DNA from: a virus | IMG/VR virus record: IMGVR_UViG_3300025324_000031 | Span: 1-23,701 of that record | DNA: 23,701 nucleotides | Strand: one strand, 5' to 3' | In this document: piece by piece, positions 1 to 6,372 of the stretch | Numbering within the stretch: position 1 is the stretch's first letter | How the letters are laid out: every line of letters begins with the position of its first letter | The notes under the pieces: generated by a model | The model's database searches: none | The model's input: only the letters and a program-made list of their open reading frames with translations | Told to the model about the DNA's origin: nothing | Program-made: the position numbers and the translations under genes

Positions 1-1
1 T

Positions 2-76
2 GTTGAAAACTACGGTCCGCTTGAGAAGTTCGACGAGACGATTGCCTGGATGGATGAAGTGATGCAGCAAAGCTGA
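2..76 (+). CDS. 3' end of an upstream gene (partial)
   Basis: An open frame runs in from the left edge and ends at TGA 74-76, giving 24 residues that finish ...AWMDEVMQQS. It is acidic and reads as normal coding sequence, and a strong terminator follows at once. The fragment is too short to identify. In phages of this layout the gene before the portal region is often the large terminase subunit, but nothing in these residues shows that. Confidence 0.6.
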   Translation, partial: VENYGPLEKFDETIAWMDEVMQQS

Positions 77-82
77 GAAAAG

Positions 83-116
83 AAGGCCCGGAAGAGTTGA
101 CAACCCTCCGGGCCTT
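83..116 (+). terminator. Intrinsic terminator after the first gene
   Basis: The arms AAGGCCCGGA (83-92) and TCCGGGCCTT (107-116) pair perfectly around a 14-nt loop and are followed by a pyrimidine-rich tail (CCGTCTGCTT). The same AGAAGGCCCGGA arm and a similar tail recur in the hairpin at 5923-5966, so the phage reuses this terminator design. Confidence 0.75.
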
Positions 117-141
117 CCGTCTGCTTAGAAGCAGAAGAACT

Positions 142-284
142 ATGTTCGGTTCCTTCTCCGTCAGCACGCTGGCAAGCGTGAGGCGGAACTGATTCGTAAG
201 GGTCTGAACTCCTTTCGCCTGAGTGGTGACCGTATCGACCGTCAGCACATTGCGGCGTGTATCGAAGTTCTCAAGGCTCTCTAA
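142..284 (+). pseudogene. Small coding-like ORF without an in-frame start (possible frameshifted gene)
   Basis: The frame ending at TAA 282-284 is open back to a stop at 126-128. It reads like a real basic small protein (...RQHAGKREAELIRKGLNS..., then ...IAACIEVLKAL), with codon use like the neighbours. It has no ATG, GTG or TTG. The only ATG, at 142 behind a purine-rich leader (GAAGCAGAAGAAC), is in another frame that stops after 16 codons. One extra base just after this ATG would join the two into a protein of about 47 residues (MFRFLLRQHAGK...). It may therefore be a recently frameshifted gene, a sequencing error, or a gene with a rare start codon. The function is not recognised. Confidence 0.35.
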
Positions 285-294
285 CTGACTTCTT

Positions 295-327
295 AACCTC
301 CCAGTCTGATAGAATGGCTGGGAGGTT
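295..327 (+). terminator. Hairpin terminator, with a possible extended -10 in its loop
   Basis: AACCTCCCAG (295-304) pairs with CTGGGAGGTT (318-327) around a 13-nt loop, and TTCATTATG follows. The loop holds TGATAGAAT (307-315), which fits an extended -10 element (TGn-TAGAAT). The same site could therefore end transcription from the left and start transcription of the membrane protein gene at 348. No convincing -35 was found, so the promoter reading is weak. Confidence 0.55.
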
Positions 328-347
328 TCATTATGTTTGGAGGAATA

Positions 348-779
348 ATGAACGAGTGGCTACTTCTCTTTTTGCTCAGTTTGGGTACGTACAGACTTAC
401 TCGGCTGGTAGTCAAGGATACGTTTCCACCTGTCCTTTGGGTAAGAGATAGGCTTGTCGGAGGATGGAGAGAACTTACTGAACGGGAAGAAGACCTACGT
501 ATTAACGATGCTCGGGCACACGAAGATGAAAGGAAGCGTTGGCCAATTCGCTGGCCTGTAGAGACGATCGATGGAGTGGAGCACAGATATGTAAAGCCCG
601 TTTCCTGGTCTCCGTTCTGGCTCCGGGAGCTTCTGAGCTGCCCGTGGTGCTCCTCTGGGTGGCTGTCCCTCGTCTTGGTACTCGGAGCGTCTGCCAGCGT
701 CTCTGTGCCCCTCCCAGCGCTCCTGTGGCTGTCCTCGTGGGCTCTAGGCGCGTTGCTTGCCTCCCAGGACTGGGCATGA
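348..779 (+). CDS. Small membrane protein, DUF1360-like
   Basis: This 143-residue protein has a hydrophobic N-terminus (WLLLFLLSLG) followed by TYRLTRLVVKD. A charged middle section lies at about residues 40-75. Near the C-terminus is CPWCSSGW, leading into a hydrophobic stretch of about 40 residues. The pair of RLTRL...D and CPWC..GW resembles the DUF1360 family of small bacterial and phage membrane proteins, whose function is unknown. ATG 348 is preferred over ATG 333 because GGAGGA (339-344) lies just upstream of it. The gene is a separate unit flanked by terminators. A role in lysis or in the envelope is possible but not shown by the sequence. Confidence 0.7.
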   Translation: MNEWLLLFLLSLGTYRLTRLVVKDTFPPVLWVRDRLVGGWRELTEREEDLRINDARAHEDERKRWPIRWPVETIDGVEHRYVKPVSWSPFWLRELLSCPWCSSGWLSLVLVLGASASVSVPLPALLWLSSWALGALLASQDWA

Positions 780-812
780 GACCCTGACCGGGCGCGACGC
801 TGCCGCGCTCCA

Positions 813-845
813 CCCCTCCCGCGCGCCCATAGCGGGAGGGGTTTT
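813..845 (+). terminator. Intrinsic terminator before the portal gene
   Basis: CCCCTCCCGC (813-822) pairs perfectly with GCGGGAGGGG (832-841) around a 9-nt loop, followed by TTTT at 842-845. This is a textbook Rho-independent terminator and isolates the membrane protein gene from the head operon. Confidence 0.85.
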
Positions 846-889
846 CTCATGCCTCTCTCGCTACAGTAGAGACAAGAGAAGGAGGGCAC

Positions 890-2692
890 ATGCCTTGGTA
901 CACGCTGGGTTTGGGGAGGAAGCCCCCGAAGATCAGAAACGACTTTTCGCCAGAAGCTTTCGAACGCGCGCTTACTGCTGCTGCATCAAATGTGCAGACC
1001 CGGACGGCTTCCTCTTCTTTTATACCTTCTTCTGAATCTTGGCAGAATGAGGTTTGGGGATACTACGATACGCTAGGCGAGTATCGATACGGTGTTGACT
1101 GGAAAGCGCGTATGATGTCGCGCACACGTCTTTACGCTGCGCGCATTGATCCTACGCAGGATGAACCTATTCGTCTTGATGATAACTCTGTAGCCATTCA
1201 GCTTGTTTCTCGCCTCGGCGGAGCAGTAGACCAGCCTAGCCTGCTTTCTGACATTAGTACACAGCTTGACGTTCCTGGAGAGGGATTTGTCATTGCTGAA
1301 ATGATAGACGGAGTAGAAAATTGGTTTGTTCGATCCCGAGATGAAGTGCGGAAGCGCTCGGGCGTTTTTGAAATAGTAGATGAAGACACGCTTAGCAACA
1401 CGCAGGAATGGCGACCGCTAGCGCCAGACCACTTTGCTATGCGTGTTTTTCATCCGCATAAGCGCTATCACTACATGGCTGACTCTGCTTCCCGGGCTGC
1501 GCGAGGAACCATGCGGGAGCTAGAACTAGTTAACCGGCATATTCTAGCTCAGTATCTATCTCGTCTCGCTTCTGCGGGCGTTTGGTTGGTTCCTGAGGAA
1601 ATTACGTTTCCTACCCGCGAAGAGTTTGCAGACCAACCAGACCCGTTTATGGCTGAGTGGATCGAAATTGCAGCAGAAGCTATCCAAAAGCCGGGAACAG
1701 CTTCTGCTGTTGTGCCCATACCGATGAAGATTCCGGGAGAATGGATATCAGCAGCTAAAGATGGGTTTCTAGACTTCACTCTTAGGATAGATGAACAAGT
1801 CATTGAAAAGCGAGAGTCCGCTATTAGGAGACTCGCGACTCAGATAAACATTCCTGCCGAAATCCTGACTGGCATGGGAGCAGTGAATCACTGGGGCGCA
1901 TGGCAACTAGAAGAAGGCGCGGTGAAAACCGCTATCGCTCCAGATATGGAAGAGATCTGCTCAGCTTTTACTAAGCAGTATCTCCGCCCAAGGCTTGCAG
2001 CGTCCGGTGAAGAAAATCCAAACGACTTTGTAGTATGGTATGACTTGTCTGAGATCACTATTCGTCCAGACAGGTCTGAGAAGGCCATCCAACTCTATGA
2101 CCGTCTTGAGTTGTCGGGCGAGGCTGCTCGTCGTGAAGGCGGCTTTGATGAGTCGGACGCTCCGACCGAAGAGGAACTGAACGAGCAAGCTCTAAAGATT
2201 TTCGTTAGAAATATCCCTGAGGCAGCATTTTCCGCCCTTAAGGAACTTACGGGCCAGGAACTGAATGATCCCGATCCTACGGTTGAGGGTGAACCTCCTC
2301 CAGAAGCAATAGAAGAAGCACCCTCTACAGAAGATCGGACCGAACCGGACACACAGAACGAGCCTCCCCCGCCTCCAGACGTTGCTGCACTCAGAGTAGA
2401 ACGAATGATAAAGCAGGCAAACGAGAGGCATGTTATACAGTTTGACGGACTGGGGCAATGGTCATTGCATCATCCCCACCTTTGCAAGGATCACGCCTAT
2501 TCGTGCCCATTCACTCAGGGCGTGCTTAATCTAAAGCACTCTGTATTTCCTGCTCGTTCCGGCTTGTACGAATGCAATCTTGATGCACAAGGAACAATTC
2601 GGATTGGAGATCAATCACCGCTAGAGAGCACAAAGGGGCTTATATCTCTGGGATGGAAGGGAAAGAAGCTCAATGGGCACAGTGTTCACTGA
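890..2692 (+). CDS. Portal protein
   Basis: At 600 residues this is somewhat longer than most siphovirus portals. The portal is the dodecameric ring at the capsid vertex through which DNA enters and leaves. The call rests on the position at the head of the structural operon, the size, and typical actinophage portal features: an N-terminal YGVDWKARMMSRTRLYAARI segment, a central alpha/beta body, and an acidic Pro/Glu-rich tail at about residues 440-500 (EGEPPPEAIEEAPSTEDRTE). After that tail comes an unusual extra segment (about 515-600) with C532-x2-H535-x3-C539 and C562, which could bind metal. RBS AAGGAGG (879-885) fits ATG 890. The 3' end overlaps the next gene by 20 nt, suggesting coupled translation. 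Confidence 0.85.
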   Translation: MPWYTLGLGRKPPKIRNDFSPEAFERALTAAASNVQTRTASSSFIPSSESWQNEVWGYYDTLGEYRYGVDWKARMMSRTRLYAARIDPTQDEPIRLDDNSVAIQLVSRLGGAVDQPSLLSDISTQLDVPGEGFVIAEMIDGVENWFVRSRDEVRKRSGVFEIVDEDTLSNTQEWRPLAPDHFAMRVFHPHKRYHYMADSASRAARGTMRELELVNRHILAQYLSRLASAGVWLVPEEITFPTREEFADQPDPFMAEWIEIAAEAIQKPGTASAVVPIPMKIPGEWISAAKDGFLDFTLRIDEQVIEKRESAIRRLATQINIPAEILTGMGAVNHWGAWQLEEGAVKTAIAPDMEEICSAFTKQYLRPRLAASGEENPNDFVVWYDLSEITIRPDRSEKAIQLYDRLELSGEAARREGGFDESDAPTEEELNEQALKIFVRNIPEAAFSALKELTGQELNDPDPTVEGEPPPEAIEEAPSTEDRTEPDTQNEPPPPPDVAALRVERMIKQANERHVIQFDGLGQWSLHHPHLCKDHAYSCPFTQGVLNLKHSVFPARSGLYECNLDAQGTIRIGDQSPLESTKGLISLGWKGKKLNGHSVH

Positions 2693-4094
2693 TCCCGCTT
2701 TTCATCTTAGAGGCAGACATGTTCAGCACTCGCACGGAAGAAGCAACACGGAAAGTGCAAAACATCTGTCCGGAGCGATGATTGCTCTCATGCCGAGTGA
2801 AGAAAACGCACAGAGGCTTAGGGTTGGGGGAGGTGAAATAGCGGAACAACTCCACTTGACTCTGTACTTCCTAGGAGAGGGAGCAGACTGGGAGAACCAA
2901 GGACGAGAGAGCCTGACTAACGCTCTTATCGATCGGTTCGCAGAAGAAGGGCCGATTATTGTTCAGGCACGCGCCTTTGGCGTAAGTCATTGGAACGGCG
3001 ACAGAGATAATCCTTGTTGGGTGCTAAGCGTAACTAATCTTCCCGAAGAAGACAGGGAAGAGGATTACACCTCCCTTGAAAAGCTCCGCTCAGTTGTGAC
3101 AGAGACCCTTGAAGCAGAAGAAATAAACATTCCGTCTCAGTACACGCCCTGGGCTCCGCACGTTTGTTTGGCTTATACAGACGATGTGAGTTTGACAGAG
3201 GAACTTCAGAAGCGTCTAGGAGCGATTACCTTCGATCGGGTGCGCGTAGCATTCGCGGGAGACTATACGGATATCCACTTGAACAAAGAAGGGTTGACTG
3301 CTGCCGCTAATCCTCTTCTCAGGCGAAACTTGAATCAGTGGGAGTCCGCTTCTCATACTGACTTCGTTCGGATGCAAGAAGACTGGATGAGTGCAGTAGA
3401 TGCCGCTTGGGCAGACATAGCTCAGATCAGGGACGAGCAGATAGAGAGCTTGGCCTCCCAAGTATTCAATGCGGCTCAGGCTGACGACCTAGACGCACTG
3501 ACTTCTCTTAGCCTTAGCGATACAGCCATTCAAGCAGTCTTGTTTGAACACATGGTCAGTGCTGCGCAGCAGGCCGGAGAGCAGCAGCAGGAAGAAGCTG
3601 AAGCACAAGGCATAGAAGTGCCCGAGTGGACGCTAGAAGAGAGCCTGACTGCTGCTATTGGTCTCAGTCTTCTCCAGTCCATATCCGAGGTAACAGCTCG
3701 CGTCATAAACACATCGTTTATTCAGAGTGCTATCCGTAGGGCGCTGTCTCTGGTTGGTCGTCCTCAGATCAGTTCCGAACAAGTTCGGGAAGAGGTAGAG
3801 GCACATCTAGAGGGGTTGTCCGAGGCTGGCCCAAGAGAGTCCATCGGGGGGGCAATCACATCTGCCCAGAATGAAGGACGTAGGACCGTTCTTGCGGCTG
3901 CACCCGAGGCGAGTCAGTATATTGCCTCGGAGATACTCGACAGGAACGTCTGTCAGCCTTGTAGGCAGATAGATGGAACCACATTCGATACGCTGGCAGA
4001 CGCTACCGAGCAATACCCTTCAGGAGGATTCAGAAACTGTTTGGGTGGAGTTCGATGCCGGGGCACTATCGTAGCTGTATGGGACGGAGAATAG
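2673..4094 (+). CDS. 2H phosphoesterase (LigT-like) fused to MuF-like head morphogenesis protein
   Basis: This 473-residue protein has two parts. Residues ~35-200 look like a 2H phosphoesterase (2'-5' RNA ligase/LigT fold), with motif 1 LHLTLYFLG (H61-x-T63) and motif 2 PHVCLAY (H163-x-C165). The usual Thr/Ser of the second motif is Cys. The family cleaves or forms 2'-5' bonds and hydrolyses cyclic phosphates and cyclic nucleotides. Residues ~215-473 are a helical region ending in a MuF (Mu gpF)-type module: C427-x2-C430, IDGTTF, YPSGGF, then NCLGGVRCRG with C456 and C462. MuF proteins are minor head components near the portal and are carried in the virion. The gene lies between portal and protease, the normal MuF place. 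The MuF part is fairly certain and the enzyme part is good by motif. Its substrate is unknown. Confidence 0.8.
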   Translation: MGTVFTDPAFHLRGRHVQHSHGRSNTESAKHLSGAMIALMPSEENAQRLRVGGGEIAEQLHLTLYFLGEGADWENQGRESLTNALIDRFAEEGPIIVQARAFGVSHWNGDRDNPCWVLSVTNLPEEDREEDYTSLEKLRSVVTETLEAEEINIPSQYTPWAPHVCLAYTDDVSLTEELQKRLGAITFDRVRVAFAGDYTDIHLNKEGLTAAANPLLRRNLNQWESASHTDFVRMQEDWMSAVDAAWADIAQIRDEQIESLASQVFNAAQADDLDALTSLSLSDTAIQAVLFEHMVSAAQQAGEQQQEEAEAQGIEVPEWTLEESLTAAIGLSLLQSISEVTARVINTSFIQSAIRRALSLVGRPQISSEQVREEVEAHLEGLSEAGPRESIGGAITSAQNEGRRTVLAAAPEASQYIASEILDRNVCQPCRQIDGTTFDTLADATEQYPSGGFRNCLGGVRCRGTIVAVWDGE

Positions 4095-4097
4095 TAA

Positions 4098-5834
4098 ATG
4101 CCATACGAAGTGAGGCAAAATCATGCTGACTGCCCCGATGACTCCCCTTGGGCAGTAGTCAAGATTGAAGATGGAGAACTTATGGGGTGCCACGCGACGG
4201 AAGAGGAGGCAGACAATCAAAGGGACGCCCTCTACGCTTCAGAAGTAGGAGGAGAGCAGTCTGCCTCCTGGCGTGGACCCCTTGCGGTCGAAGGAATCGT
4301 TACCGGAGATGGAAGGGAGTTTGCAGAGGGTGCACTCTCTTGGGCTGATCTTCCGATTCCTCTTCGTTGGAACAAAGAAGATTCCCATGGGGGAGAACCG
4401 CATACGGTTGCGGTGAACGTTGGTAGGATTGATCGAATCTGGCGTGACGGTAATCAGATCATGGGCGAGGGTGTTCTTAACCTGAAGTCCGAGGATGGTA
4501 AAACCGTCTATCAGATGATCGAAGACAAGTTTATCCGAGGCGTGAGCATCGATGCCGACTCAATCAGTGATGCGGACGTTGAGTTCGTTTGGCCGGAAGA
4601 CAGTGCGGCGGGAGAAGATGAAGATGACCCACTAGCACTCCTCTTTGCTCAGCCTGAAAAGATAATCTTCCATGCCGGACGAATCAGGGCCGCAACGCTG
4701 GTAGACATTCCTGCTTTTGCAGAAGCCTACATAGAACTGACAGACGAAACGGGTAATGTAGTTGCGGGGGGTAGCCGGTTTCAATTTGGCGCTGTTGCCG
4801 CGCATGACACTCCTACGTCAGAAGCATCCTGGGATGGACCAGCCAACGAAACTAGACTTCCTTCCCCCATGAGTGTCGAGACTGCTCGGGATGCTTATGC
4901 ATGGATGGATGACGCTCGTGTAGAAGACGGGCAGATTGTCAAAGACGCTGCTCGGTTCATTCATCATGAGGTGAGTGCAGACGGTTCACCCGGCGCGGCT
5001 AACCTGACTGCCTGCTCTACCGGGATCGGAGTCCTGAACGGAGCAAGGGGCGGAACGACCATCCCAAACGCTGACGTGCAAGGCGTGTACGACCACCTAG
5101 CGGCACATCTCAGGGATGCTGATAGGGAACCTCCTCCGCTCACTGCCAGCGCCTCAGGCAGCCTTACAGCCGCTCTAGCGGTTGAAGACTGGACACCCCC
5201 TAAGGAGTGGTTCACTGATCCCAGGCTCAGTGTCTACACGGGGATCACGGTTCACGCCTCAGGACGCGTCTACGGTCATGCTGCTGCCTGGGGATCGTGT
5301 CACATCGGATACTCAAACGAATGTGTCTCGGTTCCTGAGGAAGATTCTCATCCGTACTTCATGACGGGCGAAGTCTTGACCGAAAGCGGGGAAGCCGTTT
5401 CCGTTGGTCAGATCACGGTTGGCACGGGACACGCAGGATTGAATCTAGGCCATCAGGCTGCCGCATCCCATTATGATAATACAGGTTGGGCGGTTGCTGA
5501 TGTGGCAGTAGGTAATGATGCTCACGGTATCTGGGTTGCGGGAGCTATCCGGCCGAATGCCGATTCATCTAAGGTGCATGAGCTGAGGGCATCGGGGCGC
5601 GTCTCGGGTGACTGGCGCAGGATCGGCGGAAAGCTCAGGCTCGTTGGTCTTTTGGCCGTAAACGTCGCTGGCTTTCTTGATCCTGCTATGCGTGCTCGGG
5701 TAGCATCGGGTAACGTGCTGTCTCTTGTTGCTGCGGGAACTTCTCCGGTTGCTCCGAAGTTCGAGCAGATGACTAAGCAGCAGGCAATGCGAATTGTCAT
5801 GGGTATGTTGGCAGAACGTGTTAGGAAGGAGTGA
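4098..5834 (+). CDS. Capsid maturation (prohead) protease with extra domains
   Basis: This 578-residue protein is much longer than a lone HK97-type protease (about 200). Residues 1-50 form a small domain (CPDDSPWAVV, MGCHATEEEA). The protease core spans ~55-215, with a probable catalytic His at 97 or 102 (DSHGGEPHT) and Ser 150 in IRGVSIDA. A second domain (~235-347) has FIHHEVS, GAANL, GVLNGARGGT and YDHLAAH. The C-terminal part (~360-540) contains VYGHAAAWGSCH and SGDWRR, a pattern I associate with actinophage proteases. It should cleave the capsid protein's N-terminal delta region inside the prohead. It begins 3 nt after the previous stop, so the three head genes form one operon. Confidence 0.85.
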   Translation: MPYEVRQNHADCPDDSPWAVVKIEDGELMGCHATEEEADNQRDALYASEVGGEQSASWRGPLAVEGIVTGDGREFAEGALSWADLPIPLRWNKEDSHGGEPHTVAVNVGRIDRIWRDGNQIMGEGVLNLKSEDGKTVYQMIEDKFIRGVSIDADSISDADVEFVWPEDSAAGEDEDDPLALLFAQPEKIIFHAGRIRAATLVDIPAFAEAYIELTDETGNVVAGGSRFQFGAVAAHDTPTSEASWDGPANETRLPSPMSVETARDAYAWMDDARVEDGQIVKDAARFIHHEVSADGSPGAANLTACSTGIGVLNGARGGTTIPNADVQGVYDHLAAHLRDADREPPPLTASASGSLTAALAVEDWTPPKEWFTDPRLSVYTGITVHASGRVYGHAAAWGSCHIGYSNECVSVPEEDSHPYFMTGEVLTESGEAVSVGQITVGTGHAGLNLGHQAAASHYDNTGWAVADVAVGNDAHGIWVAGAIRPNADSSKVHELRASGRVSGDWRRIGGKLRLVGLLAVNVAGFLDPAMRARVASGNVLSLVAAGTSPVAPKFEQMTKQQAMRIVMGMLAERVRKE

Positions 5835-5842
5835 ACGCGAGT

Positions 5843-5899
5843 ATGTGTGCTTGTAACAAGAAGCGTCCTAAGCCTGTGATTGTTCGTCCCGGCGCATAG
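5843..5899 (+). CDS. Very small CxC peptide gene (18 aa)
   Basis: A complete frame encodes MCACNKKRPKPVIVRPGA. It sits directly after the protease gene, whose end provides an AGGAAGGAG ribosome site (5823-5831) 11 nt before ATG 5843. A longer version from GTG 5831 would add four residues. The peptide is basic, with a CxC pair at the N-terminus and a Pro/Val tail. The terminator follows within 25 nt, so it would be the last cistron of the first head operon. No family is recognised. Coding status is inferred from the good RBS, the tight packing and the codon use. Confidence 0.5.
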   Translation: MCACNKKRPKPVIVRPGA

Positions 5900-5922
5900 T
5901 CGCACGCGGACATGATGATACG

Positions 5923-5966
5923 ACAGAAGGCCCGGAACCTCACTTAGAGGAATCCGGGCCTTCTGT
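5923..5966. terminator. Strong, probably bidirectional terminator between convergent genes
   Basis: A perfect 14-bp stem is formed by ACAGAAGGCCCGGA (5923-5936) and TCCGGGCCTTCTGT (5953-5966). The loop can extend the stem with CCT/AGG pairs. TTTGCTT follows on the + side and TCGTATCATC on the - side. It ends the protease operon and also lies just past the stop of the opposite-strand gene at 5993. The core matches the hairpin at 83-116. Confidence 0.85.
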
Positions 5967-5992
5967 TTGCTTGGGTCAGTCTCGGGCTGGTG

Positions 5993-6181
5993 TCAAGTGA
6001 CTGGACGTACTTCGACCGTGAATCCTTCTGGGCCAACCAAAGCTAGAAGACTCTCCGGGTGATCCTGAAACCCTTCCTGATCGATTTGTGCCATTATCTT
6101 AGGGTCGGAAGTTCCGTATGCTCCGGGAGCTTCCTCCGCACTGACTTCGTACGTGACTTGAATGACTGCTTCGAACTTCAT
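5993..6181 (-). CDS. Small hypothetical protein (opposite-strand cassette)
   Basis: This gene encodes 62 residues, starting MKFEAVIQVTYEVSAEEAPG and ending FTVEVRPVT. The alternating beta-rich start and finish around a helix suggest a small alpha/beta fold. No family is recognised. It is on the opposite strand between the protease and capsid genes. It has its own promoter (6217-6245) and an RBS (GATTGAGGAC) before ATG 6181, and ends at a shared terminator. Its promoter shares a 20-bp element with the cassette at 12336-12545, so the two are probably co-regulated and separate from the virion genes. Confidence 0.7.
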   Translation of the reverse strand: MKFEAVIQVTYEVSAEEAPGAYGTSDPKIMAQIDQEGFQDHPESLLALVGPEGFTVEVRPVT

Positions 6182-6206
6182 CAGTCCTCAATCAGTTCAA
6201 CTATCG

Positions 6207-6226
6207 ATTTAGCTAAAGCCTACCGG
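6207..6226. repeat. 20-bp promoter element, copy 1 (possible operator)
   Basis: ATTTAGCTAAAGCCTACCGG occurs here and again exactly at 12567-12586. It covers the -10 of the minus-strand promoter and the likely start site, and contains the perfect palindrome TTTAGCTAAA (6208-6217). The surrounding spacer is not conserved, so the element itself is probably under selection, for example as a repressor site. Confidence 0.65.
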
Positions 6227-6245
6227 GCCTGAACCAGCACGTCAA
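6217..6245 (-). promoter_or_regulatory. Promoter of the 5993-6181 gene
   Basis: On the minus strand the -35 is TTGACG (6245-6240), followed by a 17-bp spacer and the -10 TAGGCT (6222-6217). A near-identical arrangement (TTGACA, 17 bp, TAGGCT) precedes the gene at 12336-12545. Confidence 0.75.
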
Positions 6246-6372
6246 GCCTCTGTGTCCAGTTTGCTCCTTTGATCAAACAAGTCAAACTAAGTCGTCTTTG
6301 CTCTCTCTAGGAACAGCTTGGTACATTGACAACACAACTGACTTAGCCTGTCCCGTCCATGGAGGGTATGAC
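6227..6372 (+). other. Leader region upstream of the major capsid gene
   Basis: This gene-free stretch lies between the minus-strand promoter and the capsid ATG. It contains small inverted repeats (such as TTTGATCAAA at about 6268) and a TTGACA (about 6327-6332) without a matching -10. A promoter for the highly expressed capsid gene would be expected here, because the terminator at 5923-5966 cuts it off from the upstream operon. I cannot point to a convincing one. Confidence 0.35.

Noticed and set aside
293-889. A 198-residue open frame on the minus strand
   Set aside because: It runs antisense through the membrane protein gene and two terminators, is Ser/Arg-rich with no ribosome site, and is a shadow of the + strand gene.
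539-1035. Alternative + strand frames overlapping the membrane protein and portal start
   Set aside because: They cross a strong terminator or the portal ribosome site and lack their own start signals.
6326-6360. TTGACA upstream of the capsid gene as a promoter
   Set aside because: No acceptable -10 lies 15-19 bp downstream on the + strand. It was left as an unresolved leader.
5843-6372. tRNA or other structured RNA genes between protease and capsid genes
   Set aside because: The hairpins seen are simple terminators. No cloverleaf, anticodon arm or CCA end was found here or elsewhere in the window.
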